DNA of 64,000 bases from SAR116 cluster bacterium AG-390-L20 (GTDB lineage Bacteria > Pseudomonadota > Alphaproteobacteria > Puniceispirillales > Marisalimonadaceae): assembly GCA_003278095.1 (NCBI GenBank), contig QCHB01000002.1, positions 62,001-126,000 of the forward strand, in the 5' to 3' direction. Below the pieces are notes generated by a model. That model saw only the letters and a program-made list of their open reading frames with translations, was not told the DNA's origin and did not search any database. The first letter of the stretch is position 1; each line of letters opens with the position of its first letter. Below, piece by piece: positions 44,328 to 53,467 of this stretch. Both the position numbers and the translations under genes were made by a program.

Positions 44328-45095
44328 TTATTTAACAATTTCAGTTTTAGCATTTGAGTACTTTTTCTTTTCAGGAAGAATTCCAAATCTATCTGCAACT
44401 TCTTGATATGCCTCTTTTAAACCGCCTATATCTTGACGAAATAAATCTTTATCCATTTTGTGGTTTGTACTTACATCCCATAATCTACAATTGTCAGGAC
44501 TTATCTCGTCAGCTAACAATAGTATAGAATTACCATCATCAGGGTAATATCGGCCAAATTCGATTTTAAAGTCTATAAGTTTAAGACCAATTCCTAAAAA
44601 TAATCCTCTTAGAAAATCATTTATACGAAGTCCATATTCATTCATTTCATCTAATTCATCGCGAGTTCCCCATTCAAAATTAACAATATGATCTTCATTA
44701 ATTAGAGGGTCACCTAATTCGTCTTTTTTTAAATAATATTCAATTAAAGGTCTAGAAAAAACCCTACCTTCTTTTAATCCTAATCTCTTTACAATAGATC
44801 CAGCAGCAATGTTTCTAACAACAAATTCAACAGGAATAATTTCAACTTTTCTTACAAGTTGTTCTCTCATATTTAATTTTTTAATGTAATGGGTTGGTAT
44901 TCCAATCTCACTGATTCTATTCATTAAAAAATCTGAAATAGAATTATTTAAAACTCCTTTTCCGTTAATTATTGAGTGTTTTTCAGCATTATTTGCGGTA
45001 GCATCATCTTTGAAATATTGTATTACTGTATCTGGAGTAGGACCTTCAAGTATAGTTTTGGCTTTTCCTTCATATAAAATTTTCTTTTTGGACAT
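44328..45095 (-). CDS. purC: Phosphoribosylaminoimidazole-succinocarboxamide synthase
   Basis: The 255-residue SAICAR synthetase has YEGKAKTILEG, QYFKDDATANNAEKHSIINGKG, the VEFVVRNIAAGSIVKRLG segment, and LADEISPDNCRLWD. The ATG at 45095 lies a few bases past the purB stop, with AAGAGGAA as ribosome binding site inside the purB end; a longer frame starting at a TTG within purB is unlikely. It makes SAICAR from CAIR and aspartate, the step before PurB in the pathway. Confidence 0.96.
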   Translation of the reverse strand: MSKKKILYEGKAKTILEGPTPDTVIQYFKDDATANNAEKHSIINGKGVLNNSISDFLMNRISEIGIPTHYIKKLNMREQLVRKVEIIPVEFVVRNIAAGSIVKRLGLKEGRVFSRPLIEYYLKKDELGDPLINEDHIVNFEWGTRDELDEMNEYGLRINDFLRGLFLGIGLKLIDFKIEFGRYYPDDGNSILLLADEISPDNCRLWDVSTNHKMDKDLFRQDIGGLKEAYQEVADRFGILPEKKKYSNAKTEIVK

Positions 45096-45099
45096 AAAA

Positions 45100-46416
45100 T
45101 TATTCCTCTTTACCAAAAACTCTATCAAAGATTGTGTCTACATGAACAAAGTGTTGATCAAGATTAAATAAATCATCTATTTCCCGTTCATTAAGAAACT
45201 CTAACACTTTAGCATCCTTCTTAAGTAAATCTTTATAAACATTTTTTCTTTTATGTTCTGGAGTCTCCCAAACCTTCATCGCATTGCTCTGGACCATTTC
45301 ATAAGCATTTTCTCTACTTGCACCTTTTTGAGTAAGTGCTAATAATACTTGCTGAGAATGAACCAAACCACCCAACTTTTCTAAATTAGATAGCATTGCT
45401 TTAGGATATATAAGTAAGTTTTGAATAACGTTATTTAACCTGTAAAGTGCAAAATCCAAAGTTATTGTTGCATCTGGAGCTATCATTCTTTCAACAGACG
45501 AATGAGAAATATCTCGTTCATGCCATAATGTTACATTTTCTAAAGCTGGTGTTACACAAGATCTAACTAATCTAGCGAGTCCAGTTAGATTTTCTGTAAG
45601 TACGGGGTTTCTTTTATGAGGCATAGCGCTTGAACCTTTTTGACCTTGAGAGAAATATTCTTCTGCTTCTCTTACTTCTGTTCTTTGGAGATGCCTAATT
45701 TCAGTAGATAATCGTTCAACACTCGAAGCTATTACACCAAGAGTAGAAAAAAACATTGCGTGTCTATCTCTTGGAATAATTTGTGTTGAAACTTCTTCTG
45801 GAATTAATCCTAATTTTTGTGAAACATAATTTTCTACATATGGATCAATGTGTGCAAAAGTGCCTACAGCACCAGAAATTGCGCATGTGCTTATTTCTTT
45901 TTTGGCATCGAGTAATCTTTTTTTATTTCTTTTAAACTCAGCGTAATATCCGGCTAACTTTAAGCCAAAAGTAACTGGTTCAGCGTGAATAGCATGTGAT
46001 CTCCCAATAGTCACAGTTTTTTTGTGCTCAAAAGAGCGTTTTTTTAGCGTTTCGAGCAACTGATCCATATCTCTTAACAAAATATCAGATGCTTTTTTTA
46101 ATTGTATTGAAAGTGTAGTGTCAAGGACATCAGATGATGTCATTCCTTGATGTATAAATCTGGCATCCTCTCCAACATATTCAGCCAAATTTGTTAAAAA
46201 AGCAATTACATCGTGTTTAGTTGTTTTTTCAATCTCATCAATTTTATCTATATCAAATTTACCTTTTTTCCAAATTACTTTGGCTGCTTCTTTCGGTATA
46301 ACCCCTAATTCAGCTTGGGCGTCACAAGCATGCGCTTCTATTTGGAACCAAATATTAAACTTTTCTTTAGGAGACCAAATTTGAGCCATTTCTTTTCTTG
46401 AATATCTTTCAATCAT
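45100..46416 (-). CDS. purB: Adenylosuccinate lyase
   Basis: The 438-residue enzyme acts twice in purine synthesis, releasing fumarate from SAICAR and from adenylosuccinate. The superfamily signature is SSAMPHKRNPV; other parts are TKHDVIAFLTNLAEYVG, HQGMTSSDVLDT and GRSHAIHAEPVTFGLKLAG. It is the first gene of the seven-gene reverse operon purB-purC-purS-purQ-purL-bolA-grxD; gaps are 3-14 bases. The operon's promoter should lie in 46417-46542, which it shares with a divergent 55-residue gene. Confidence 0.96.
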   Translation of the reverse strand: MIERYSRKEMAQIWSPKEKFNIWFQIEAHACDAQAELGVIPKEAAKVIWKKGKFDIDKIDEIEKTTKHDVIAFLTNLAEYVGEDARFIHQGMTSSDVLDTTLSIQLKKASDILLRDMDQLLETLKKRSFEHKKTVTIGRSHAIHAEPVTFGLKLAGYYAEFKRNKKRLLDAKKEISTCAISGAVGTFAHIDPYVENYVSQKLGLIPEEVSTQIIPRDRHAMFFSTLGVIASSVERLSTEIRHLQRTEVREAEEYFSQGQKGSSAMPHKRNPVLTENLTGLARLVRSCVTPALENVTLWHERDISHSSVERMIAPDATITLDFALYRLNNVIQNLLIYPKAMLSNLEKLGGLVHSQQVLLALTQKGASRENAYEMVQSNAMKVWETPEHKRKNVYKDLLKKDAKVLEFLNEREIDDLFNLDQHFVHVDTIFDRVFGKEE

Positions 46417-46542
46417 ATTAAAACCTAGTGATGTAGTTTGTATTCAAAAATAATAATAGAAATTATCTTATACAACTTTCTTATACTTAAAAAATATACT
46501 AAGATATACATATTTTCTTTTTAATTTTAATATGAGATTTTT

Positions 46543-46710
46543 ATGATTATTGGTTCAATTTTAAAAAATACGATCAAAATTTTAGCAACTAATCCTACAG
46601 CAAGAAAAAAGGCAGGAGAAGTAGCTTTTAAAGCATATAAAAAGGCTAAACCTGTTATTAAAGAAACCTCTAAAGCTATAAAAAAAACTTTAGAAAAAAA
46701 ATTAAAATAA
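46543..46710 (+). CDS. Small lysine-rich protein (55 residues) of unknown function
   Basis: ATG 46543 opens a 55-codon frame whose product is very basic (about a third lysine or arginine). It has a short hydrophobic N-terminus (MIIGSILKN), then one long amphipathic helix with repeats such as RKKAGEVAFKAYKKAKPVIK and ETSKAIKKTLEKKLK. No strong ribosome binding site is visible (GAGA at 46534). The regular spacing of lysines looks selected rather than random. It is divergent from purB and convergent with map. Nucleic-acid or membrane-surface binding would fit the charge, but no family is recognised. Confidence 0.6.
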   Translation: MIIGSILKNTIKILATNPTARKKAGEVAFKAYKKAKPVIKETSKAIKKTLEKKLK

Positions 46711-46732
46711 CATTCTATAAAAGCTTTTATCG

Positions 46733-47521
46733 TTAAATTGGATATTCAGGTTGTGTATATCCTTTAGGAGAAATAGTAAATACCTCATAGCCATCAGCAG
46801 TAACTCCGATACTATGCTCAAATTGTGCAGATAAACTTTTGTCACGTGTAACAGCTGTCCACCCATCAGACAAAATTTTAACATCATATTTACCTGAATT
46901 AATCATTGGTTCTATTGTAAATATCATTCCCTCTTCAAGTGTATCACCAGTATTTGGCTGTCCATAATGTAAAATTGTTGGAGGTGAGTGAAAAACCTTA
47001 CCTAAACCATGCCCAGTAAAATCTCTAACTACTGATAGACCATTTTTTTCTGCATGCATTTGAATTGCATGACCTATGTCACCAGTTGTACTTCCTGGTT
47101 TTACAGTTTCAATACCTAACCATAAACATTCATATGTAATTTTTGTCAGAAACTTTGCTTTTTTAGAGGGTTCACCAACAAAATACATCCTACTAGTGTC
47201 TCCATACCATCCGTCTAAAATAACAGTAATATCAATATTTAAGATATCCCCTTCATCAAGAATTTTATCACCAGGTATGCCATGACAAACAACATGATTC
47301 ACAGAGATACATGTGGATTTTGGAAATCCTCTATAATTAAGAGGTGCAGGTACAGCATCATTCTTAATTATATAATCATGGCATAGATCATTTAATTGTC
47401 CTGTAGAAACACCTTTTTTTACATACTGGGTTATATAATCTAATACATCTGCAGCTAAAGCACCTGCATTATGCATTTTTTTAAATGCATCTTTATTATG
47501 TATTTCAATTTGATTATTCAT
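46733..47521 (-). CDS. map: Methionine aminopeptidase, type I
   Basis: The 262-residue enzyme removes the initiator methionine. The metal ligands are seen in DITVILDGWYGDTSRMYF (two aspartates), GHGLGKVFHSPP (His), MIFTIEPMI (Glu) and SAQFEHSIGVT (Glu), and the substrate-contacting histidine in VVCHGIPG. The start ATG 47521 fits the family; a TTG nine bases earlier is unlikely. It is divergent from the cinA-like gene with a short AT-rich shared promoter region. Confidence 0.96.
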   Translation of the reverse strand: MNNQIEIHNKDAFKKMHNAGALAADVLDYITQYVKKGVSTGQLNDLCHDYIIKNDAVPAPLNYRGFPKSTCISVNHVVCHGIPGDKILDEGDILNIDITVILDGWYGDTSRMYFVGEPSKKAKFLTKITYECLWLGIETVKPGSTTGDIGHAIQMHAEKNGLSVVRDFTGHGLGKVFHSPPTILHYGQPNTGDTLEEGMIFTIEPMINSGKYDVKILSDGWTAVTRDKSLSAQFEHSIGVTADGYEVFTISPKGYTQPEYPI

Positions 47522-47604
47522 TATGACCAAATATTGAGTTATATGTTATATATATTATTATAACTATTTACGTACAATATTAATTTTTTTAAAGGCAACT
47601 ATTT

Positions 47605-48378
47605 ATGGTTTCAACAGCAGGTATTATAATAATTGGTGATGAAATATTATCAGGTAGGACTAAAGACACCAATATTAATTGGATTGCAACCGAATTAAAT
47701 AATATTGGAGTAAGGTTAATTGAGGCGAGAATAATTTCTGACGATTCTGAAACTATTATTGAAACTATAAAAAATTTTACAAAAAAATTCACATATGTTT
47801 TTTCTTGTGGAGGTATAGGTCCTACTCATGACGATATTACTACAGAATCTGTTGCAAAAGCCTTTAATCAAAAACTAATTAAAGATCCTGAAGCTATGAG
47901 GAGATTAAAGATACATTATGAAGGTACTAATGTTGAGTTTAATGAATCTCGTCAAAAAATGGCTGTAATTCCCTCTAATTCAATTTTAATTGATAATCCT
48001 GTTTCAGCAGCACCTGGTTATAAAATTGAAAATTTATTTGTTTTTGCGGGTGTTCCTAGAATTATGCAAGGAATGTTCCATACCATCTTAAATGATCTCA
48101 TTGGTGGAATAAAACTTAAGTCCAAAACAGTTTCTAGTAATGTTGGAGAAGGTTTAATTGCAAAAGATTTGGAAAAAATTGAAAAAAAATTTAAAAATAT
48201 AAAAATTGGATCTTACCCTTATTTCAAACCAGGAAATTTTGGCACTTCAATAGTTTTGAGATCAGAAAATGAAGAGTTGCTTGAGGAAGCATCTAAAGCA
48301 GTTTTGTCAGCAATAATTATACTAGGAGGTAAAGGTAAAATTGTTGAAGAAAATGAATTTGATGAAAGATCGTTTTAA
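47605..48378 (+). CDS. CinA-like molybdopterin-binding domain protein
   Basis: The 257-residue protein matches the N-terminal COG1058 domain of CinA: AGIIIIGDEILSGRTKDTNINWIATELNNIGV, SCGGIGPTHDDITTESVAKAF and AAPGYKIENLFVFAGVPRIM. It lacks the C-terminal nicotinamide-nucleotide amidase domain of full CinA. COG1058 domains have ADP-ribose pyrophosphatase activity in some bacteria. The single-domain form beside map is common in alphaproteobacteria. Confidence 0.9.
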   Translation: MVSTAGIIIIGDEILSGRTKDTNINWIATELNNIGVRLIEARIISDDSETIIETIKNFTKKFTYVFSCGGIGPTHDDITTESVAKAFNQKLIKDPEAMRRLKIHYEGTNVEFNESRQKMAVIPSNSILIDNPVSAAPGYKIENLFVFAGVPRIMQGMFHTILNDLIGGIKLKSKTVSSNVGEGLIAKDLEKIEKKFKNIKIGSYPYFKPGNFGTSIVLRSENEELLEEASKAVLSAIIILGGKGKIVEENEFDERSF

Positions 48379-48381
48379 AAC

Positions 48382-49101
48382 TTATTTAGAGTTAGGTACT
48401 GAGCTTCTTGATGGTTTGTGCTTTATTCCTGTTTTGTTTTTCATAAAATTTATTAAAACAATCCCAGAAATGAAGCCTCCAATATGAGCAGCATAAGCTA
48501 CTCCTCCGGAATTTAAATCATCTCCACTATAACTTAAAAACTGCATTAAAATCCATCCTCCAAGTACTATAAAAGCTCTTATTTTAAATATTTTAAAAAT
48601 AATAATGAACCAGAAAAAAACTTTAATTTTTGCTTTTGGGAAAAGAACTAAATATGCACCTAAGACTCCAGCAATGGCTCCAGAAGCTCCAATCATAGGA
48701 GTTATGGAATTAGTATCTAATAAGGCCTGTGAAAGCGCTGCAAATCCGCCAGTTAACAGATAAAATATAATAAACTTTATTTTGCCTAAATTCTCTTCAA
48801 TATTATCTCCAAATATATATAGATAGGTCATATTACCTATTAAATGCATCCAACCACCATGTAAAAACATTGACGTTATAATTGAAATAAAAGCTGGAAC
48901 AACTTTTAAGGTAGTAGATAATTCAGAATTCCCAAATAAAATGGCTGGTATCATACCAAAGCTTAAAAAAATTTGTTCTTTTATATAATCTTGTTCAAAG
49001 GTATAATTTAAAAAAATTATAGAACAAATAAAAATAACGCTCCAACTTATAATTGGTTTTTTTGTTGTTGGGTTTTCATCAGCAAAAGGAAAAAAAAACA
49101 T
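48382..49101 (-). CDS. Rhomboid-family intramembrane serine protease
   Basis: The 239-residue protein has six hydrophobic segments, the loop HGGWMHLIGNM (81-91) of rhomboids, the nucleophile Ser140 in GASGAIAG, and the catalytic His206 in AAHIGGFISG. These proteases cut membrane protein substrates within the bilayer. No C-terminal extra domain is present. Its ATG is next to the panC stop codon, so the two genes are probably co-transcribed, panC first; it is convergent with the cinA-like gene, three bases away. Confidence 0.93.
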   Translation of the reverse strand: MFFFPFADENPTTKKPIISWSVIFICSIIFLNYTFEQDYIKEQIFLSFGMIPAILFGNSELSTTLKVVPAFISIITSMFLHGGWMHLIGNMTYLYIFGDNIEENLGKIKFIIFYLLTGGFAALSQALLDTNSITPMIGASGAIAGVLGAYLVLFPKAKIKVFFWFIIIFKIFKIRAFIVLGGWILMQFLSYSGDDLNSGGVAYAAHIGGFISGIVLINFMKNKTGIKHKPSRSSVPNSK

Positions 49102-49944
49102 TTAAAATTCAATATTATCAATTAATCGGGTATTATTTATTTTCACCGAACTTAAAAATATTTTTTTTCCGTTAAAATTATTATCTTTAATACTATTAAG
49201 TTTACTGTCTCTTAGTTCAAAATAATCAGGGTCAAGATTTTTAGAAATTAAGAATTTTTTTGCATTTTCTATAATTTCACATAGTCGAATATTTTTTTTA
49301 TAAGATCTAACACTGTTTTCAAGACATTTGAATAAATTAGAGGCTAGTTTAATTTCTTTTTCAGACAAATAGTTGTTTCTTGAAGATAAGGCAACACCAT
49401 TTTTAGATCTTATAATCGGAGCTTTTAATAAAGATAAAGAAGGGTGTAAATTTTCAGCCATTTGTTTTATTAAAATTTGTTGTTGGTAATCTTTTGCTCC
49501 AAAAATTGCAATATCAGGTTTTATCATTTCAAAAATTTTATTAACTACTGTTAAAACACCGTTGAAATGACCTGGTCTTATTTTACCACAGAGTTCATCT
49601 CCGAGTTTCCCAGATTCAATTTTTTTCAAATTTTCATTTTCTGGAAATACTTCATTTTTATCTGTTGGGATAAATAGAATATCACATTTTTCTTTAGTTA
49701 ATTTTTGGATATCTACTTTTTCTGTTCTTGGATATTTGGAGTAGTCTTCGTTTTTTCCAAACTGAAGTGGGTTGACAAAAATTGTTGCAATTGTTTTCAC
49801 AGCATTTAATTTAGCTAATCTTATTAATGATAAATGCCCATCATGCAAGTTACCCATAGTGGGTATTAAAGCTAGCTTGCCAGGCTTTTGACAAAATCGT
49901 TGTAAAGTTTTATTCAGATCTTTTCTTGTACGGGCAATAATCAT
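49102..49944 (-). CDS. panC: Pantothenate synthetase
   Basis: The 280-residue enzyme condenses pantoate and beta-alanine to pantothenate. It has ALIPTMGNLHDGHLSLIRLA with HDGH at 34-37, IFVNPLQFGKNEDYSKYPRT, VVNKIFEMIKPDIAIFGAKDYQQ and the KMSKS-like NGVALSSRNNYLS. panB is not nearby. A rhomboid gene follows directly on the same strand, and tRNA-Leu lies 48 bases upstream on the same strand. Confidence 0.95.
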   Translation of the reverse strand: MIIARTRKDLNKTLQRFCQKPGKLALIPTMGNLHDGHLSLIRLAKLNAVKTIATIFVNPLQFGKNEDYSKYPRTEKVDIQKLTKEKCDILFIPTDKNEVFPENENLKKIESGKLGDELCGKIRPGHFNGVLTVVNKIFEMIKPDIAIFGAKDYQQQILIKQMAENLHPSLSLLKAPIIRSKNGVALSSRNNYLSEKEIKLASNLFKCLENSVRSYKKNIRLCEIIENAKKFLISKNLDPDYFELRDSKLNSIKDNNFNGKKIFLSSVKINNTRLIDNIEF

Positions 49945-49992
49945 TTATATAATGGCCTATGTACTTTATTAAGGTCAATAAAATTAATTATA

Positions 49993-50079
49993 TGGTACGA
50001 GCGGGGGGACTTGAACCCCCACGTCCTTATCGGACTCTGGATTTTAAGTCCAGTGCGTCTACCATTCCGCCACGCTCGC
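49993..50079 (-). tRNA. tRNA-Leu (anticodon TAA)
   Basis: The reverse strand gives an 87-base class II tRNA: acceptor GCGAGCG pairing with CGCTCGT, a D arm with GGCGGAATGGTAGACGC, an anticodon stem CTGGA/TCCAG with loop CTTAAAA (anticodon TAA), a long variable arm (GTCCGATAAGGAC) and the T arm GGGGGTTCAAGTCCCCC, ending in encoded CCA. TTA is the main leucine codon in these AT-rich genes. Confidence 0.97.
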
Positions 50080-50185
50080 AAAACCATATGTTTGTTGTGT
50101 AACTTAGCTTCTTGGCTAAGGCAAGTTTTTTATGGCTTTTAAGATTAATTTTTATATAGTTCAATTTGAAGGCTTGGAGAATAAA

Positions 50186-51286
50186 ATGACTGAAAAAAAA
50201 TTGGGTAGTAAAATCGAGGGAGAAGAATATTTAGTACTTCATGAATTTGTTAAAAAGGCTAGAGAAAAACTTCCTAAAGAAACCTGGGATTATCTCATTG
50301 GAGCATCCGAAACTGAAACAACTTTTAAAAGAAATAGGTTTGCTCTGGATAATATTGCCTTTAGACCTAGAGTATTAAGGGATGTTGAAAATGTAGATTT
50401 ATCGGTTGATCTATTTGGGCATAATCTTAAAATGCCTGTTATTCTTGCGCCTATTGGTTCAATGCAAGATTTTGTCGATGGAGCCGGTACTGCTCCTACT
50501 TTAGCTGCATCTGAATTTGGTATAATGCATATGATTAGTTCTACATGCATGCCTGGATTGGAAGAGGTTGCTAAAAGTGTTAATTACCCAAAGTTATTCC
50601 AACTTTATGTTAGAGGGGATAAAGATTGGGTAGATGATAATATTAAGAATGCAATGGACCATAATTATGCTGGAATATGTTTAACTGTAGACTTAGATGC
50701 ATATGGAAGAAGAGAAAGAGATTTAGCTAAAAGATATAGAACTACCTCTCGACAGTCAGCAAGTGGTTTCGAACATCAAATGAGATTTTCTTGGAAAGAT
50801 ATTGATAGAATAAAATCCTATTGTCATTTACCAATAATAATAAAAGGAATTGCTACTAAAGAGGATGCTTTATTGGCAGTTGAACATGGCGTCGAGGTTG
50901 TTTATGTTTCTAATCATGGTGGAAGACAGTTAGATTATGGTTTAGGTGGCTTAAATGTGCTTCCAGAAATATCTGAAGCAATAGGGGATAATGCCAAAGT
51001 TATTTTTGACGGTGGCATCATGAGAGGTACAGATGTCGTAAAAGCTATTGCTTTAGGAGCCGATTGCGTAGGAATAGGAAGGCTTCAAGGATTTGCTGCT
51101 GCAGCAGGTGGATCAAAAGCAATAGTAAGAATGTTAGAATTACTAGAATTAGAAATTTTAACGGCTCTAAGGTTGTTAGGTGTTAATTCAATTTTTGATT
51201 TAGATGATACTTATTTAAGTAAAGATTATTCATTTGGTAAATTAAGTGCTTTAAGTGCATTTCCATTAATCGACGAAGGTTACTAA
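50186..51286 (+). CDS. FMN-dependent alpha-hydroxyacid dehydrogenase/oxidase
   Basis: The 366-residue protein is of the lactate dehydrogenase/glycolate oxidase family. It has PVILAPIGSMQDF near residue 90, LFQLYVRGD, the catalytic base His244 in VYVSNHGGRQLDYG, FDGGIMRGTDVVKAIALGADCVGIGR, and LRLLGVNSIFDL. These enzymes oxidise L-lactate, glycolate, mandelate or similar acids with FMN. The start ATG 50186 has GGAGA eight bases upstream; an upstream ATG at 50132 gives an unlikely hydrophobic extension. It stands alone. Confidence 0.9.
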   Translation: MTEKKLGSKIEGEEYLVLHEFVKKAREKLPKETWDYLIGASETETTFKRNRFALDNIAFRPRVLRDVENVDLSVDLFGHNLKMPVILAPIGSMQDFVDGAGTAPTLAASEFGIMHMISSTCMPGLEEVAKSVNYPKLFQLYVRGDKDWVDDNIKNAMDHNYAGICLTVDLDAYGRRERDLAKRYRTTSRQSASGFEHQMRFSWKDIDRIKSYCHLPIIIKGIATKEDALLAVEHGVEVVYVSNHGGRQLDYGLGGLNVLPEISEAIGDNAKVIFDGGIMRGTDVVKAIALGADCVGIGRLQGFAAAAGGSKAIVRMLELLELEILTALRLLGVNSIFDLDDTYLSKDYSFGKLSALSAFPLIDEGY

Positions 51287-51294
51287 TATATTTC

Positions 51295-51846
51295 TTAGTT
51301 AAGCTCTTCAAATCTATTTAGAAATTTATTTGCAATATCATTAGGAGCTAAGGTAACCATATTTTTGTTTTTACGTTTTATTCTTGGTTTTTTTAAAATT
51401 TGTAATGCTTCACATTCACTATATCCCGCGATCTCAATAGCTTCAAACCAAGCAACAGCCTTATCAATTCTTTTTATTTTAATTTCAATACTTTTAGGAA
51501 TAATTGCAGGTAATCCAAATCGAATATAGATTGATTTCATTAAATTATCTTCGACAGTTCTATAGCTATTATTGAGCGCATATTTAAAGGGTGTAATTAA
51601 ATCACCGATGACATATTCAGGTGCATCATGTAGGAGGGCGGCTAAATTCCATTTTTTGTTTAAATTTGGATATTCTAAATTAAATATTTCTTCAACTAAT
51701 ATAGAATGTTGTGCAACTGAATAAGCGTGCTCACCAGTAGTTTGACCGTTCCATCTTGTAACGCGAGACAATCCTAAAGCTATGTCTTCTATTTCAATAT
51801 CAAAAGGTGAGGGAGATAAAATATCAAGCTTTCTTCCTGAAAGCAT
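51295..51846 (-). CDS. HD-domain phosphohydrolase (YfbR-like)
   Basis: The 183-residue protein has HD-domain metal motifs: GEHAYSVAQHS with His40, and AALLHDAPEYVIGD with His73-Asp74, and a later aspartate in KIKRIDKAVAWFEAIE. Family members such as YfbR are 5'-deoxynucleotidases; 'phosphohydrolase' is the safe call. It starts with GRKLDILSPSPFDIEIEDIALGLSRVTRWNGQT, a pattern typical of this group. Convergent with the alpha-hydroxyacid dehydrogenase gene, eight bases apart. Confidence 0.85.
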   Translation of the reverse strand: MLSGRKLDILSPSPFDIEIEDIALGLSRVTRWNGQTTGEHAYSVAQHSILVEEIFNLEYPNLNKKWNLAALLHDAPEYVIGDLITPFKYALNNSYRTVEDNLMKSIYIRFGLPAIIPKSIEIKIKRIDKAVAWFEAIEIAGYSECEALQILKKPRIKRKNKNMVTLAPNDIANKFLNRFEELN

Positions 51847-51977
51847 CCTTTGCCAAGCTCTTTGATTTTTACTTTTTAAATGTTTAATTTTTTATAGTTT
51901 CCTTATTTTTAAGAAAAGTATTGATTTATTACATATTAAATATAAAAAGAAAAAAATTTTTTATTCAAGGTCTTATT

Positions 51978-52679
51978 TTGGATTATTTTGAAGCACAAAA
52001 TAAATATAGACAAAAACAATTAAGATTTGTTTTTAATATTTGTCTCAAACTTTTAGTTTTAATATTTACATTTTTTGGTGGATGGTGGTTAGGTAATAGT
52101 GATAAACTAATACTTATTCAAGAAAATGAAAAAATCATTAATGACTTTAATAATAAAAAAATTGGTCTCGAAAGAAAATTGACTGATACCAGACTTAAAT
52201 TAAAAGAGGCTAATTTAGCCCTAAACACACAAAATATTAGTAGTCATAATTCTGATTTTGGTAGAGATGCAAAAAATATTCTTGCATCAAGTCTAGCTAA
52301 TGGAGTCAAAGAAAAGGATATTATAAATAGTTTAAGATTATTGAGCAAAAATAAAATTTGCAATAATTTTGAATATAAAGAGCTAGCTGTTTCTACACAT
52401 TCTTTTGTGCCGCCTGAAAATACTTTAATTTTATTATCTGGAAGTTTAAAAGTAAAAGTTGAAGGTAACATTACTGACACAATAAATGAAAACCCATATT
52501 TTGACCCTTCTAAACCTCTAAGAGCTATTTTCATATATTTGGGTAACAATGACATTGTTGAAGGTAATTTACCAATAAGTAAAAATATTATGGCAGGAAA
52601 ATTTTCTGTTAATATTAAAGTATTAGAATCAAAAGTAAGAGGGGCAGTTATAGTTCGTTATCAAAGTTGTAAGATTTAA
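51978..52679 (+). CDS. Membrane-anchored coiled-coil protein of unknown function
   Basis: I do not recognise this 233-residue protein. After a basic N-terminus (NKYRQKQLRF) comes one membrane helix (about 17-39, with GGWWLG), then a coiled coil of about 40 residues (IQENEKIINDFNNKKIGLER and on), a helical linker, and a beta-rich C-terminal domain (about 125-233) with the segment PENTLILLSGSLKVKVEG. Two cysteines lie in this domain, one at the start and one in the last residues. The C-terminal part is presumably outside the cytoplasm. The TTG start at 51978 is chosen because AAGG lies seven bases upstream; a longer frame starts at a TTG at 51921. An SDR gene follows 33 bases later. Confidence 0.7.
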   Translation: MDYFEAQNKYRQKQLRFVFNICLKLLVLIFTFFGGWWLGNSDKLILIQENEKIINDFNNKKIGLERKLTDTRLKLKEANLALNTQNISSHNSDFGRDAKNILASSLANGVKEKDIINSLRLLSKNKICNNFEYKELAVSTHSFVPPENTLILLSGSLKVKVEGNITDTINENPYFDPSKPLRAIFIYLGNNDIVEGNLPISKNIMAGKFSVNIKVLESKVRGAVIVRYQSCKI

Positions 52680-52712
52680 ATAAATTTCTATAATAAAACA
52701 GAAAATTTCAAA

Positions 52713-53456
52713 ATGAAACAAAATATTGCTGTAATTACAGGAGCTAGTGAAGGGATAGGTGCTGCATTAACTAAGTTGCTGATAGAGCATAATTGGAAAG
52801 TAATTGGCTTAAGTCGTAATTTAGAAAAATTAAAATTAATGCAAAACAGTCTTTTTCAAAACAAAGATTATTTAAAAATTTATGCTTGCGACGTTCAAGA
52901 CTTTTCTAAATTAAAATCAATAGCCCAAAAAAACAGTCCAGCCGATTTATTGTTTCTTAATGCAGGAATTTATAACCCAATAGACGCAAGTCAAAATAAT
53001 ATTGAAGATTATAAAAAACATCTGAATATTAATTACTTGGGAGTTATAAATAGTTATGAGGCTTTTTTACCTAAAATGATTAAAACCAAAAAGGGTCATA
53101 TAATTATAATGTCAAGTATATCAGCTTGGATTGGTTTGCCAAAAGCAGCTGCCTACGGACCAACCAAAGCAGCGTTAAGATCATTCGCTCAATCAATTAG
53201 ATACGATTTAAACTCTAAAGGTGTTAAAGTACAGGTATGTAGTCCTGGCTTTGTTGATACACCAGCGACTGCTAAAAATGATTTTTATATGCCAGGATTA
53301 ATGAAAGCAGATGATGCAGCCAAAATTATTTACAACCGGATGAAATCTAATAAATTTGAAATTTCGTTCCCACTTAATTTTTCAATTTTCATGAAAATCT
53401 TTAGCATGTTACCAGATAAGTTGACATCTATACTTATTAAAAAATTTGTTTGTTAA
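52713..53456 (+). CDS. Short-chain dehydrogenase (lipid-cluster type)
   Basis: The 247-residue classical SDR has ITGASEGIGAAL, the LSRNLEKL arginine typical of NADP preference, LNAGIY, the catalytic serine in IMSSISAW, YGPTK, and the post-active-site CSPGFVDTPATA. The C-terminus has a hydrophobic segment (FPLNFSIFMKIFSML) that may associate with membrane. It belongs to the SDRs commonly found with cyclopropane synthase, DUF1365 and FAD-oxidoreductase genes, which here lie on the opposite strand just beyond the next gene. The start of that next gene follows within 12 bases. Confidence 0.88.
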   Translation: MKQNIAVITGASEGIGAALTKLLIEHNWKVIGLSRNLEKLKLMQNSLFQNKDYLKIYACDVQDFSKLKSIAQKNSPADLLFLNAGIYNPIDASQNNIEDYKKHLNINYLGVINSYEAFLPKMIKTKKGHIIIMSSISAWIGLPKAAAYGPTKAALRSFAQSIRYDLNSKGVKVQVCSPGFVDTPATAKNDFYMPGLMKADDAAKIIYNRMKSNKFEISFPLNFSIFMKIFSMLPDKLTSILIKKFVC

Positions 53457-53467
53457 AAAATAAATAT

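Noticed and set aside
46702-46887. A 61-codon frame on the minus strand overlapping the end of map
   Set aside because: It lies in another frame of map on the same strand; its composition is what a shadow frame would give.
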